Shown here: positions 16,335-25,677 of the stretch, one piece after another
Numbering within the stretch: position 1 is the first letter of the stretch
How the letters are laid out: each line of letters begins with the position of its first letter
NCBI GenBank assembly: GCA_965223585.1
Contig: CBDCWW010000020.1
Span: 1-64,000 of the forward strand
DNA: 64,000 nt
Direction of reading: 5' to 3'
From: CBDCVN01 sp965223585
Lineage (GTDB): Bacteria > Deinococcota > Deinococci > Deinococcales > Trueperaceae
Notes under the pieces: model-generated
Database searches by the model: none
What the model was told of the DNA's origin: nothing
What the model saw: the letters and a program-made list of their open reading frames with translations, nothing else
Translations under genes and position numbers: made by a program

Positions 16335-17387
16335 TCACCCTTCAGAAGCAGCACTCAACCGCTTAAGGTTGTCCTCAGGTGAAGTGGCTTCCGCAGGCAG
16401 TATGTATTTGAATGCGCCAACATTCATTGCTGCTAGCAACATAAACCAAGTTACAACAACAAAGGGAAATGTATATACCGGGAACCCTAGATGATGGGAC
16501 AATGCAAAATCCAAGGCTACCGTTACCCAAACAGTGACAAAAGCACCACCAAAAATCCCATAAAGTCCAGAATTTGAGTCAAAGCGAAGGAAAAGACTAA
16601 GCGCTAATGCAGTCAAGATAGGGTTATAAGTATGTAATCCCATCTGAATGCTTGTCTCACTTAAACCAAACATCATCGCGACAGGAATAGAGAGCAATGC
16701 AGCAAGGAAACCCATGAGTGCAGCAATCCTACTATTAATTAGGATCCCCAATAGGATTATATATCCACCAATGGCACTATCTTGCAAAAAGATCTCACTA
16801 AATCCTTTCCCAAGGCCAATATAAACTGTTTCTAAAGAGTATTCAGACGCCTCACCTGCTGCTGGGGCGCTAGCCTCTAATGCTTCAGTAGCTCTAGCAG
16901 CATCAATTCCACTAGGATGATCGACTGAACCTATAAAAATCCAAGCACAAAGTATAAATGGCATAGTCAAGGCAGCAAGGTTCCACGGGGAAAGAAACTT
17001 ACCGAGCGACATGAAAACCATTGATGAAAGACCTGAAGCTAAAATCAAAAGTAACCAATATTCCCAAGCAGGCAATCCTAGAGCTAGTCCTGATCCTGCT
17101 GCTATTTTGAATTTTAGGTCAAAGGCAGCTCCTACTAGCACTGCGTTAAACCCTAACAGACCAGCACTTATAAGACCCCTATCAACTTTTAGCAAGACTG
17201 CAGTTAGAGTACCTACGATCAGACCAACCACTGCTGCAATCCCAGCAGAGATAGAGGCAACAAAAATGCCAATTAGAATAACCAGTCCAGAAAGTGCGTT
17301 GCCTTGAAAAACCACTTGTCCAACGCCACGAAGTAAAATATTGAAGGGCTCGATTATTGGTTTTATTTTTTCCATAAGATCTGACAT
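16335..17387 (-). CDS. Urea transporter (UT family)
   Basis: A 350-residue integral membrane protein with about ten hydrophobic segments and the internal duplication typical of UT channels. The first half has GLLGFNAVLVG and the second LHTYNPILTALAL, matching the paired pore motifs of bacterial urea channels such as dvUT. An extra hydrophilic loop with an Ala/Glu-rich stretch (ATEALEASAPAAGEASEY) lies between them. It moves urea down its gradient across the cytoplasmic membrane. Located 164 nt downstream of ureE on the same strand, it should feed the urease encoded by this locus. Confidence 0.88.
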   Translation of the reverse strand: MSDLMEKIKPIIEPFNILLRGVGQVVFQGNALSGLVILIGIFVASISAGIAAVVGLIVGTLTAVLLKVDRGLISAGLLGFNAVLVGAAFDLKFKIAAGSGLALGLPAWEYWLLLILASGLSSMVFMSLGKFLSPWNLAALTMPFILCAWIFIGSVDHPSGIDAARATEALEASAPAAGEASEYSLETVYIGLGKGFSEIFLQDSAIGGYIILLGILINSRIAALMGFLAALLSIPVAMMFGLSETSIQMGLHTYNPILTALALSLFLRFDSNSGLYGIFGGAFVTVWVTVALDFALSHHLGFPVYTFPFVVVTWFMLLAAMNVGAFKYILPAEATSPEDNLKRLSAASEG

Positions 17388-17551
17388 TATCTAATCCTTT
17401 TTTATAGTTTTTAAGCCTCTGCCAAAGCAGAGGCGGGAAGAAACCCGCCTATTCCAAGGTATTAATAGTAGGTTCACCCATCTAGGAGTAGAGTAAGCAA
17501 ACCATCATCAGAGGTTAAGATCTTGTAATTCTATTATGCTGTATCTAAATG

Positions 17552-18052
17552 CTATTCACTGGCTCCTCCGAAGTGGTGCAAACGCGGTTTTGAATTAAAT
17601 TCTTCATCACCATGATGACTGTGGTGATGCCCACCCCCATATGCACCAGATTCTGGCTCATAAGGAGCGGTAACATCACTCACATCTAATCCAAGGCGAA
17701 TCAACATATCACGCAATACATAGTCAGGTGGTAAACGTAGCCAATTATCTCCAACCTCGAGACGAACATGACGATTTCCAAGGTGATAAGCTGCTCGAGC
17801 CAAAGCTCTAGGATCTTTAGTCCTCACTTCCATTAGTGGCTCTGGTTTTGCCCTAATGATAATCACCTCTCCCTCAGATGTGCCAAGTCGTTCACCTTCT
17901 ACTAAAGGCGTTCCCCTTTCCACCATAAAGGCTGCCTCACGTCCATCTGGTAGGGAAAAGCGTAAACGTCCGCGCTCACGCTCCTCAAAAGTAAAAGCCA
18001 CTTCTAACTTTGCGTCAGTATCTGCTGGTAAACGCCTATCAAAGTGCAACAT
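17552..18052 (-). CDS. ureE: Urease accessory protein UreE (nickel metallochaperone)
   Basis: 166 residues with the UreE fold: an N-terminal peptide-binding-like domain (FTFEERERGRLRFSLPDGREA), then the metal-binding domain with YHLGNRHVRLEV (about 91-102) holding the conserved histidine at the dimer interface. The C-terminal tail GGGHHHSHHGDEEF is a histidine cluster for extra nickel. UreE delivers Ni(II) to the UreG-UreF-UreD complex. It lies 12 nt after ureC, inside the ureDABCE block, so is co-expressed with the enzyme. Confidence 0.92.
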   Translation of the reverse strand: MLHFDRRLPADTDAKLEVAFTFEERERGRLRFSLPDGREAAFMVERGTPLVEGERLGTSEGEVIIIRAKPEPLMEVRTKDPRALARAAYHLGNRHVRLEVGDNWLRLPPDYVLRDMLIRLGLDVSDVTAPYEPESGAYGGGHHHSHHGDEEFNSKPRLHHFGGASE

Positions 18053-18064
18053 GAGCTAATATTG

Positions 18065-19765
18065 CTAGAAAAGGAAGTATCTTTGAGCCAATGCTAATTC
18101 CTCCGATGGCTCATACCAAAGCACTTCTCCATCCAAACGTACTTGATAATTTTGTGGGTCAACTTCTAGTTGTGGAGCCAAGCCATTGTGAATCATATCC
18201 TTCTTACCTAAGTTGCGAATATTCTTAACAGCAACCAGTGGCTTTTGTAAACCTAGTCTTTCGCCAATGCCGTCATTAAAAGCTGCTTGAGAAACGAAAC
18301 TCACAGAAGATGCTAAACAGCTCTTGCCAAAACTACCAAACATGGGACGATAATGTGTTGGTTGTGGTGTAGGAATAGAGGCATTTGGATCTCCCATGGG
18401 TGCAGTAACAATTACACCACTTTTAAGGACTAAACTGGGTTTTACACCGAAGAATTGCGGTTTCCACAAAACAAGATCAGCTAGTTTACCGACCTCAATT
18501 GAGCCTACTTCATGGGAAATACCATGGGCAATGGCTGGATTGATGGTGTATTTGGCAACATAGCGCTTGGCACGAAAATTATCACTTCTTTCAGTATCCT
18601 CGGGCAAGCTGCCACGAACTCTTTTCATAGCATTGGCACCTTGCCAACAACGAATAATGACCTCGCCTTGACGACCCATGGCTTGAGAATCAGACCCGTG
18701 CATGCTAATAGCACCCATGTCATGTAGGATGTCTTCTGCAGCAATTGTTTCTTGGCGTATCCTACTTTCTGCAAAAGCTACGTCTTCAGCAATAGAAGGA
18801 TCTAAGTGGTGACAAACCATAAGCATATCTAAATGCTCATCGGCAGTATTTTTTGTAAAGGGGATAGTTGGATTAGTAGAGCTAGGGAGCACATTGTGTT
18901 GCCCACAAACAGTAATAATGTCCGGAGCGTGGCCACCACCAGCACCTTCAGTATGGTAAGTATGAATAGTGCGACCTTTAAATGAAGCTATGGTATTTTG
19001 TACATAACCAGATTCATTAAGTGTGTCGGTGTGAATAGTGACCTGCACATCCATTTTATCAGCGACACTTAAACAATTATCAATCGCAGCTGGAGTAGTA
19101 CCCCAGTCCTCGTGCAATTTAAGGCCAATTGCACCACCTAATATTTGCTCTTTCAGAGGCTTAGGTAAGCTCGAGTTACCTTTACCAGAAAAACCAAAGT
19201 TAATAGGAAAAGCTTCTGCTGCCTGAAGCATACGACCAATATTCCATGCGCCGGGAGAGCAGGTGGTCGCATTTGTTCCAGTTGCAGGTCCAGTACCACC
19301 ACCAATCAAGGTGGTTACACCTGAAGTGATAGCTTCTTCTGCAAGTTGTGGACAAATGAAATGGACGTGGGTGTCAAGTCCACCAGCTGTCAAAATAGAC
19401 CCTTCGCCAGCAATGGCTTCTGTCGCAGCACCAATGTTAATGTTGACACCGGGTTGAATATCACGATTACCTGCTTTACCAATTGCAGCTATACGACCAT
19501 CTTTAATACCTACATCTGCTTTAACAATTCCCCAATGATCAAGAATTAAAGCATTGGTAATGACAAGATCTACAACATCATCTGCAGGAAGCTGGCTTTG
19601 TCCCATTCCATCACGAATAACTTTACCGCCACCGAATTTGACTTCTTCCCCATAGATTGTGTAGTCTTTTTCAACTTCAATCCACAAGTCAGTATCTGCT
19701 AGCCGGACACGGTCACCTACTGTTGGACCGTAAATATCTGCATAATTTTGACGAGAAATTTTCAT
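18065..19765 (-). CDS. ureC: Urease catalytic subunit alpha
   Basis: 566 residues, normal for UreC. All active-site residues are visible: nickel ligands H133 and H135 (DTHVHF), carbamylated K216 (GLKLHED), H245 (TIHTDT), H271 (HTYHTEG) and D359 (GSDSQAMG). The mobile flap has C318 and H319 (MVCHHLDPS). It hydrolyses urea to ammonia and carbamate in the cytoplasm and assembles with UreA and UreB. Its start overlaps the ureB stop by 4 nt. One CTCGAG (19170) is present, like the host genes. Confidence 0.97.
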   Translation of the reverse strand: MKISRQNYADIYGPTVGDRVRLADTDLWIEVEKDYTIYGEEVKFGGGKVIRDGMGQSQLPADDVVDLVITNALILDHWGIVKADVGIKDGRIAAIGKAGNRDIQPGVNINIGAATEAIAGEGSILTAGGLDTHVHFICPQLAEEAITSGVTTLIGGGTGPATGTNATTCSPGAWNIGRMLQAAEAFPINFGFSGKGNSSLPKPLKEQILGGAIGLKLHEDWGTTPAAIDNCLSVADKMDVQVTIHTDTLNESGYVQNTIASFKGRTIHTYHTEGAGGGHAPDIITVCGQHNVLPSSTNPTIPFTKNTADEHLDMLMVCHHLDPSIAEDVAFAESRIRQETIAAEDILHDMGAISMHGSDSQAMGRQGEVIIRCWQGANAMKRVRGSLPEDTERSDNFRAKRYVAKYTINPAIAHGISHEVGSIEVGKLADLVLWKPQFFGVKPSLVLKSGVIVTAPMGDPNASIPTPQPTHYRPMFGSFGKSCLASSVSFVSQAAFNDGIGERLGLQKPLVAVKNIRNLGKKDMIHNGLAPQLEVDPQNYQVRLDGEVLWYEPSEELALAQRYFLF

Positions 19766-20067
19766 AATTCACCCATAATTTTTCCATTAAAACCATAAAC
19801 GTGGCGGCGTCCTGCCAATTCCACTAACTCCACCGAACGTTTTTGCCCCGGTTCAAACCTAACAGCGTTACCTGCTGGTATATTTAAACGCATCCCACGG
19901 GCCTTGTCTCTATCAAAAGACAATGAACTATTAGTTTCGAAAAAATGGTAATGGGATCCCACTTGACAAGGGCGATCTCCCGTATTTGTCACCTCTATGT
20001 TGATTGTATTGCGACCAACATTAAGCTCGATATCGCCGCTTGCGACTTCAACTTCGCCAGGTATCAC
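19762..20067 (-). CDS. ureB: Urease subunit beta
   Basis: 101 residues, usual size for a separate UreB. The conserved start MIPGEV, then GDRPCQVGSHYHFFE and SRxxxGMRLNIPAG-like block (ARGMRLNIPAGNAVRFEPGQ), are all present, ending with the GFNGKIMG-type tail. It packs against UreC to form the (UreABC)3 holoenzyme. Its stop overlaps the ureC start by 4 nt. A 248-nt gap separates it from ureA, which is unusual for this operon type and holds one CTCGAG but no gene. Confidence 0.95.
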   Translation of the reverse strand: MIPGEVEVASGDIELNVGRNTINIEVTNTGDRPCQVGSHYHFFETNSSLSFDRDKARGMRLNIPAGNAVRFEPGQKRSVELVELAGRRHVYGFNGKIMGEL

Positions 20068-20315
20068 AATTAAACTCCTTTCTTGAAATTAAGACCTATG
20101 TTGAGAGAACATTAAACTCGAGTAATGTTCCTCAATAATATCTATGATGGATTATTTAGAAAATATCACGACTCAAATAACTTGAACTGTTTTTTAATTC
20201 CTTCCTCATGTTGCGAATAAGTTTTCACAACTCATTAAGTTGAAGATTCCTCTAGCTGCAAGTTTACAGGTACAAATAACACTAACAAACACTTTCAAAA
20301 ATAGATACTATTACC

Positions 20316-20618
20316 TTAAGTAATTGGGTGGTGTACCGTGACCAGTTTGGTGCCATCTGGGAAAGTCGCTTCTACCTGAACTTCCGGCACCATTTCTGGC
20401 ACTCCTTTCATAACATCATCTTTAGTGAGCAAAGTTGTACCGTAGGTCATCAAATCAGCTACACTATCGCCATCGCGTGCTTTTTCAAGCAAAGCAGCAG
20501 AAATGTAGGCTACTGCTTCTGGGTAGTTTAATTTTTGACCACGTTCACGGCGACGCTCAGCAACAAGACCAGCTGTGAAAATTAATAGCTTATCTTTCTC
20601 GCGTGGGGTAAGCTCCAT
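20316..20618 (-). CDS. ureA: Urease subunit gamma
   Basis: 100 residues, the full length of a separate UreA. It begins MELTPREKDKLLIF, has the LNYPEAVAYISAALLE helix and VPEMVPEVQVEATFPDGTKLVTVHHPI at the end, all diagnostic of this subunit. It completes the urease trimer with UreB and UreC. AAGGAGA lies 7 nt upstream of the ATG. ureD is 16 nt upstream on the same strand. Confidence 0.96.
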   Translation of the reverse strand: MELTPREKDKLLIFTAGLVAERRRERGQKLNYPEAVAYISAALLEKARDGDSVADLMTYGTTLLTKDDVMKGVPEMVPEVQVEATFPDGTKLVTVHHPIT

Positions 20619-20634
20619 AAAAATCTCCTTTGAC

Positions 20635-21498
20635 TTAAGTATTCCAAATACGTGGAAAAGACACAGGACGCCCTGTTAAAGCAGGACGCATTTCATTCCA
20701 TAAGGCAACAAACCAATTACGCGCTGCCTCAGCTTCCATGCCTAGGAAACGGGCAACAATCAGTCCCGGCAGTTGAGTTAAACCTCCTCGTCCCTCTTCT
20801 ATTGAAAGGGCACGACAAGTAGCTAGCTGCTCTTCAGTGAGCTCTCCACTTACAAGGAAAGTACCAGCAACAAAATAACCAGCAAAACCCACTGGTGATT
20901 TAAGTAACCGGCTGCCACCTTGAAGCTGCATACGCTCACTCCAAAGCAAACGATTATTATATCTTAGTTTAAGCCGTTGTCTCACAGAACCACTCTCAAA
21001 GAATTTACCACTTCCGGGCAAACCAAGGACAACTATATCCCAAGTAATAACCTTTGCACCTTCTGCCAAATCAATAGTGGTATCAAGTTCTGCATTACAA
21101 CCCGGATAAAAAATTGTCTCTTGAGGTAACCATTCTATAGTCCCACCAGAATCTGCGGTCAGATTAAGATTCTGCTGAGCTGGCCTATCTGAAGTATACC
21201 ATTTTGCTGCACCCGGACTAGTTAGCTGTGCCCAAGCACTAGGGCCACAGTGTACTCGAATATCTAATATATCACCTCCTGTAAGCCCTCCCGGGGGATG
21301 CAAAATGAGATGCTGGCAAACCTCTGGCCCTTCAGGATAAAAGTGCTTTTGAAGGTGCAGTGGTCCGCTGCGTCGACGCAACACAGGGGTACTACGTTCC
21401 CCTACCATTTGATACTCAAGCTCAAGCTTAGCATGCCAAGACAGAGGCAACAACTTAGCTGATGAGGATTGTGATTGTTGACCTTTTGTCTGCTGCAT
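20635..21498 (-). CDS. ureD: Urease accessory protein UreD (UreH)
   Basis: 287 residues. Recognisable UreD blocks are HLILHPPGGLTGGD (about 63-76), TSPGAAKWYTS and EWLPQETIFYPG. UreD is the scaffold that binds apo-urease and links it to UreF and UreG for nickel insertion; a tunnel through it may carry the metal. It is the first gene of the ureD-A-B-C-E-transporter block, 540 nt away from ureG. Confidence 0.93.
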   Translation of the reverse strand: MQQTKGQQSQSSSAKLLPLSWHAKLELEYQMVGERSTPVLRRRSGPLHLQKHFYPEGPEVCQHLILHPPGGLTGGDILDIRVHCGPSAWAQLTSPGAAKWYTSDRPAQQNLNLTADSGGTIEWLPQETIFYPGCNAELDTTIDLAEGAKVITWDIVVLGLPGSGKFFESGSVRQRLKLRYNNRLLWSERMQLQGGSRLLKSPVGFAGYFVAGTFLVSGELTEEQLATCRALSIEEGRGGLTQLPGLIVARFLGMEAEAARNWFVALWNEMRPALTGRPVSFPRIWNT

Positions 21499-22040
21499 AC
21501 TATAACAGCCTGTGCCTTCCTATACTGAAATGTACATTTACACGGTAACTAACGAAAACAGTAATAGTTAATAAGCAGCTAATTAGCTGTTGTAGTAATT
21601 TACACCTTTACTACGAAGGTACGCCTCATACTTTAATCTTTACTAAGAAGATTATACTTAAACTTTAAATCTTTGCTAAAAATTATACTTTAGCTTAGCC
21701 AGTAGAACGAATTATTTTCCTCAAAAAGTTTAACACTTAAACCTGATATAATTATTATACCACCTTAATTTTAATCACATACAGTAGGTAATTGTCAAGT
21801 AGTTTTCAGCAGAAAATGATGTGCTGAACATTTGCATCACTTGTCACAAGTTGTGTATCTTCATCAAAGTTGAGATAGTAAACTATGCACTTTGTAAAGT
21901 TTGAGCTGACTGACCGTAAAACTCTTCATTTACACTAGCTTATTCCAAAGCTAAAACTATTGTGGTAATCTTACTTGTACTTTGTTAAGTTCAAGTTGAC
22001 CAATAATAAAATTTCTTGTGTACACTATAAACCTAAGCGC
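21499..22040. repeat. 542-bp ureG-ureD gap with two sets of imperfect direct repeats
   Basis: Set 1 is three tandem units of about 27-33 nt at 21604-21692, each built on ATCTTT(A/G)CTAA followed by ATACTTTA. Set 2 is two units of about 50 nt at 21892-21941 and 21977-22028, sharing ACTTTGT(A/T)AAGTT, GTTGACC-like and TACACTA. The promoter of the ureD block must lie here, so the repeats may be regulator sites, but I recognise no known box. No gene is present. Confidence 0.45.
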
Positions 22041-22652
22041 TTAAGCTTTCATTAAACCTTGACGCTCAATGAAATCAATCACCTTATCTAAACCTTCACC
22101 GCTTTTTAGGTTAGTGAACAAAAATGGCCGCTCTCCACGCATTTTGCGTGCATCACGCTCCATTACTTCTAGTGATGCGCCCACTAAAGGTGCCAAATCA
22201 ATCTTATTAATTATTAGCAAGTCAGATTTGCATATTCCCGGGCCACCCTTACGGGGAATCTTTTCTCCAGCAGCAACATCTATAACATAAATCGTCAAAT
22301 CCGATAGTTCGGGGCTAAACGTTGCAGCCAAGTTATCACCACCTGACTCCACAAAAATCATGTCTAGACCTGAGAAACGTTGATTTAATTGAGATACAGC
22401 CTCTAGATTAATTGATGCGTCCTCTCGAATAGCAGTATGCGGACAACCACCTGTTTCGACACCAATTATTCTTTCTGGGGCAAGTGCACTATGGTTAACC
22501 AAGAATTGAGCATCCTCTTGAGTGTAAATATCATTAGTAATTACCGACAAGTTATAGCGTTCACGTAGAGCATTGCATAGTGACAGTGTTAATGCAGTCT
22601 TCCCAGATCCAACTGGACCACCTATACCCACGCGCAAGGGTTGTTTATCCAT
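22041..22652 (-). CDS. ureG: Urease accessory GTPase UreG
   Basis: 203 residues, a SIMIBI-class GTPase. The P-loop GPVGSGKTALT is at 8-18, the conserved C-P-H nickel site is in VETGGCPHTAIRED, ESGGDNLAATFSPEL is the switch region and NKIDLAP the guanine-specificity motif. GTP hydrolysis drives nickel transfer from UreE into urease. It follows ureF by 12 nt and is transcribed from the same promoter. Confidence 0.96.
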   Translation of the reverse strand: MDKQPLRVGIGGPVGSGKTALTLSLCNALRERYNLSVITNDIYTQEDAQFLVNHSALAPERIIGVETGGCPHTAIREDASINLEAVSQLNQRFSGLDMIFVESGGDNLAATFSPELSDLTIYVIDVAAGEKIPRKGGPGICKSDLLIINKIDLAPLVGASLEVMERDARKMRGERPFLFTNLKSGEGLDKVIDFIERQGLMKA

Positions 22653-22664
22653 TAAAACATCCTC

Positions 22665-23339
22665 CTAAGATCGGAATAAACGGCTATATTGGGTTTCATG
22701 AACCATTGAAGCCACTGTAAGCCCTAGCGTGCCATTAGCAATATCTTTATCAGGGCAAGCTAGTGCTGAATCGAGTGCCTTATCAAGTTCTGGCATCAAT
22801 CGACTTAATAAACGTTGAGCTGTCTGCTGTCCCATAGGCAAAGCCTTCATTAAAACTACTAGCTGATTTTCTAACCAGCCCCAAAGCCAAGCAATCAATG
22901 CATCACGAGGGGTCATTTGCCATGCTCGAGCTGTTAACGCCCATGCTAGTGCCAGATTATGCTCTTCAGATGCAAGAAGTTGACGACGTGTTACCTCATC
23001 CATCTCTGGCAAGTTATCTACTAATTGTACCAGTGAATATCCCATTTGCTGACTTTCCAGTCGCAACTCACGGGTTTCACGTGTTGCTGCATATTCTTCT
23101 GACCAGTGAAGTAGCTGCTCCCAATCGCCTCTAGAAGCAGCTTCTAACATACGAATTAATATTGGTGCCTCGAAACAAGCTATGTTCAATGCTAATTGAT
23201 CTGCCAGCCAAGTATAAGCACTATCAGCACCATCAACAGTACCTTGCTCAATGGCACTCTCGAGTCCTTGTGAGTAGGTATAAGCACCAATAGGTAATTG
23301 TGAACTTGCTAAACGTAATAGTGCCCAAATACTACTCAT
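22665..23339 (-). CDS. ureF: Urease accessory protein UreF
   Basis: 224 residues, all-helical. The N-terminal LLRLASSQLPIGAYTYSQGLE (about 7-27) is the family signature and NGTLGLTVASMVHETQYSRLFRS is the conserved end. UreF bridges UreD and UreG and acts as the fidelity check for nickel loading. It is the first gene of the ureFG pair; a perfect 20-bp palindrome at 23419-23438 sits 80 nt upstream of its ATG. A CTCGAG lies at 22925 and another at 23259. Confidence 0.93.
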   Translation of the reverse strand: MSSIWALLRLASSQLPIGAYTYSQGLESAIEQGTVDGADSAYTWLADQLALNIACFEAPILIRMLEAASRGDWEQLLHWSEEYAATRETRELRLESQQMGYSLVQLVDNLPEMDEVTRRQLLASEEHNLALAWALTARAWQMTPRDALIAWLWGWLENQLVVLMKALPMGQQTAQRLLSRLMPELDKALDSALACPDKDIANGTLGLTVASMVHETQYSRLFRS

Positions 23340-23418
23340 TGAACCCCTCCAAAGTAAAACAAATACTGCTTTGATTGAGATTCTTCCTTAACATAATTTT
23401 GTAGTGTGACCTTCCTTA

Positions 23419-23438
23419 GATTTTGCTATAGCAAAATC
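23419..23438. promoter_or_regulatory. Perfect 20-bp palindrome upstream of ureF
   Basis: GATTTTGCTATAGCAAAATC reads the same on both strands and lies 80 nt before the ureF start. It has the size and symmetry of an operator for a dimeric regulator. Which regulator binds it, and whether it acts on ureFG or the unrelated BrnTA pair on the other side, is not shown by the sequence. Confidence 0.4.
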
Positions 23439-23578
23439 AAGACTAAGAATAAGGTGCAAAGGGTTTTCTTGTGAAAATAATTCACAAGTATGGTGTTCCC
23501 AAAGATTATAAAACAAAAAAAGACTTTATTGCCTATTTTCTGCTTTTTTCCTACTCAGTCAACTCATTTGATCTTACC

Positions 23579-23890
23579 TTATAAGACTCCCTCACGCTTT
23601 TCCTCTTCATAAAGCCTCTCAGCAATAAACTGCTTCATAAGTGTTTGGTATTTGGTGCCTTTTATTAGGGCAAGATTTTTTAGGCGTATAGTAATGTCAT
23701 GCTCAAGTCTGATAGGGGTATCTTTACTCTCTATATGAGTGGTAGTGCGCTCGAGACCTTTGAAATGGTCTTTTGCTACAGGATGGAAAAGATCTGCATC
23801 CAAATCATTAGCTTCCCAAAAAGCTTGTTCTTCAACTTCAGAAGCAAATTTAGGAACTTCACTTAAATCTTTTATAATAGTTTTTGTCAT
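23579..23890 (-). CDS. BrnA-like antitoxin (CopG/RHH type)
   Basis: 103 residues. The middle has LERTTTHIESKDTPIRLEHDITIRLKNLALIKGTKYQTLMKQFI, where the strand DITIRLKNLA and helices that follow are a ribbon-helix-helix with the K-G-x-x-Y-Q-x-L-M pattern of BrnA-type proteins. Family knowledge: BrnA binds BrnT and represses the operon. Its start follows the toxin stop by 2 nt. A CTCGAG lies at 23750. Confidence 0.82.
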   Translation of the reverse strand: MTKTIIKDLSEVPKFASEVEEQAFWEANDLDADLFHPVAKDHFKGLERTTTHIESKDTPIRLEHDITIRLKNLALIKGTKYQTLMKQFIAERLYEEEKREGVL

Positions 23891-23892
23891 AC

Positions 23893-24171
23893 TTATCCCT
23901 TTTTCTGGTTGTTTCTGTAACGCTTTGTCTGTGATTTATTTGCTGTCATAGCAGAAATTACTCTTATGTTTCCTCCACGAAGAGTATAAATAATTTTCAG
24001 TATACGTCCTTCTTCTGTTTTTCCTAGAATACCATAACGTTTTTCATCATCAGTATTGTATGCATGGGTGCCAAGATTATCATCATCAAAGAAAATATCC
24101 TCAGCTTCATATGCCTCAATGCCATGTTTAGCAATGTGACTTAGGTTATTTTCATCCCAATCAAAGACCAT
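23893..24171 (-). CDS. BrnT-like ribonuclease toxin
   Basis: About 92 residues starting MVFDWDENN, the standard BrnT opening (F-x-W-D-x-x-K/N). It continues ISKHGI-like SHIAKHGIEAYEAEDIFFDD and RYGILGKTEEGRILKIIYTLRGGNIRVISAMTANKSQTKRYR, with the conserved R-x-I-S-A-R/M block near the end. Family knowledge: a RelE-fold ribonuclease neutralised by BrnA. An upstream in-frame start at 24213 would add 14 residues without family support, so I chose 24171. Confidence 0.82.
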   Translation of the reverse strand: MVFDWDENNLSHIAKHGIEAYEAEDIFFDDDNLGTHAYNTDDEKRYGILGKTEEGRILKIIYTLRGGNIRVISAMTANKSQTKRYRNNQKKG

Positions 24172-24466
24172 ACCACTACATTTAATATAGTACACTTTAT
24201 AAGGTAGGTTCAAAGGGGCTTAGAAAAAGGAAGTGTAGAGAAACTTTTGAGTTAGTTGGCTGGACTTTTCCTCAATTTTGATTAAATGTAGAGAAATCTT
24301 AGGCTATAACTTCCTAGTTGATCTAGTCAAAGATAAGAAAGTTAATTAATGAGGAGTTCAAAAAATTGTACGAGTTATACAAATACTAGATTTTAAAGCT
24401 GTTTAGACAACAAAGTAGAGCTTGTAATTTAGAAACCAAGCAGCAAAACACTACCAAGGAATTTCT

Positions 24467-25411
24467 ATGTTAAGAGTTATTTTTTGCGTTGTACTTCTCT
24501 TAGGGCATTTAGCTATTGCTTCAAAATTGAAGGTTGTTACCTCGGTAGCACCAATCACAAATATGGTTGCCAATGTGGGCGGGGATAAAATTGAGATAAA
24601 GGGTATTGTACCAGAAGGCATAAATTCACACACCTTTGAACCTGCGCCGTCAAGTGCACGCCTTTTAGCAGAAGCAGATCTAATTATTATGAATGGTTTG
24701 CACTTAGAGTTACCCACTATCAAGCTTGCTAATGAAGTAAAGAAAAGTAGCACGCTTATTGTACAGCTTGGTGACTTAACTTTGACCCGTGAGGAATGGA
24801 AATTTGACTTCAGCTTTCCTGAAGACACCGGAAACCCAAATCCCCACTTATGGCCCAATATTGCTTACTCTATGCGCTATGTTGAACTTATCCGTGACGC
24901 TTTGGTGGAATTAGATTCAGAAAACAGGGAAGTTTATTTTGTCAATGCCGAATTGTACTTGGCAAGATTAGATGAACTGGATAAAGCAATATTTGAATGT
25001 GTTGCTTCTATTCCAGAAAATAACCGGAAGTTGGTGACTTACCATGACTCCTACGCTTATTTTGCGCCTCGTTATGGCATGGAAGTGGTGGGGGCGATAC
25101 AGCCATCGGATTTTTCTGAACCAAGCCCCAAAGAAGTAGCTCGTATTATTGAACAGTTGCGTAATGAAAATGTGACAGCAGTTTTTGGCTCTGAAGTGTT
25201 TCCTTCAAAAGTGCTACAACAGATAGCTAAGGAAGCTGGAGCAAAATATATTGATGAGTTGTCTGATGACAGTTTACCGGGTGAAATCAATGACCCAAAT
25301 CATACTTTTATTGGTATGATGGCTAACAACATGAAAATCATGACTGAGGCATTAGGTGGTGATTCTTTGTGTGTGGATGGTATTGATACTTCTAACTTAA
25401 TTGCAAATTAG
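24467..25411 (+). CDS. Zinc/manganese ABC transporter substrate-binding protein (ZnuA/TroA-like)
   Basis: 314 residues with a signal peptide (LLLGHLAIASK) and a cluster A-I binding-protein fold: VVTSVAPITNMVANVGGDKIEI opens it. Likely metal ligands are H55 (GINSHTFEP), a histidine in NPHLWPN, another in VTYHDSYAYFAPRYG, and an acidic residue near the end. It captures a divalent metal outside the membrane and hands it to the permease at 27873-28790. It carries no long His-rich loop, so zinc against manganese is unresolved. Its partner genes are 1.7 kb away, with a CHAT gene between. Confidence 0.88.
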   Translation: MLRVIFCVVLLLGHLAIASKLKVVTSVAPITNMVANVGGDKIEIKGIVPEGINSHTFEPAPSSARLLAEADLIIMNGLHLELPTIKLANEVKKSSTLIVQLGDLTLTREEWKFDFSFPEDTGNPNPHLWPNIAYSMRYVELIRDALVELDSENREVYFVNAELYLARLDELDKAIFECVASIPENNRKLVTYHDSYAYFAPRYGMEVVGAIQPSDFSEPSPKEVARIIEQLRNENVTAVFGSEVFPSKVLQQIAKEAGAKYIDELSDDSLPGEINDPNHTFIGMMANNMKIMTEALGGDSLCVDGIDTSNLIAN

Positions 25412-25530
25412 ATGAATACGTTATGAGGTAGCTTGCTGCAAAAGTTATAACCTTTGTGACTTTTTGACATACCTTTTTGGTTATTTGAGAATGTTTGTAG
25501 AAAGGATTTTTATAACTTTATTTATCGACC

Positions 25531-25555
25531 ATCAAAAAGGAGCCCTTTTGATGAT
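25531..25555. repeat. 25-bp hairpin repeat, left copy
   Basis: This 25-nt sequence, with arms ATCAAAA and TTTTGAT, recurs at 26975-26999 with one difference. The two copies are in direct orientation and bracket the CHAT gene. The left copy lies 120 nt after the metal-binding-protein gene and could also serve as its terminator. Confidence 0.6.
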
Positions 25556-25677
25556 TGCTAATTTTTACGATTATAGTCCTGTCTGTTTAATTGAAGGCAA
25601 TATCCTTGTTATAGTGTTCACATGAATTATTTCCATATAATACAGTACATTACTAAGAGTCACACAAAGGTTGTGGG

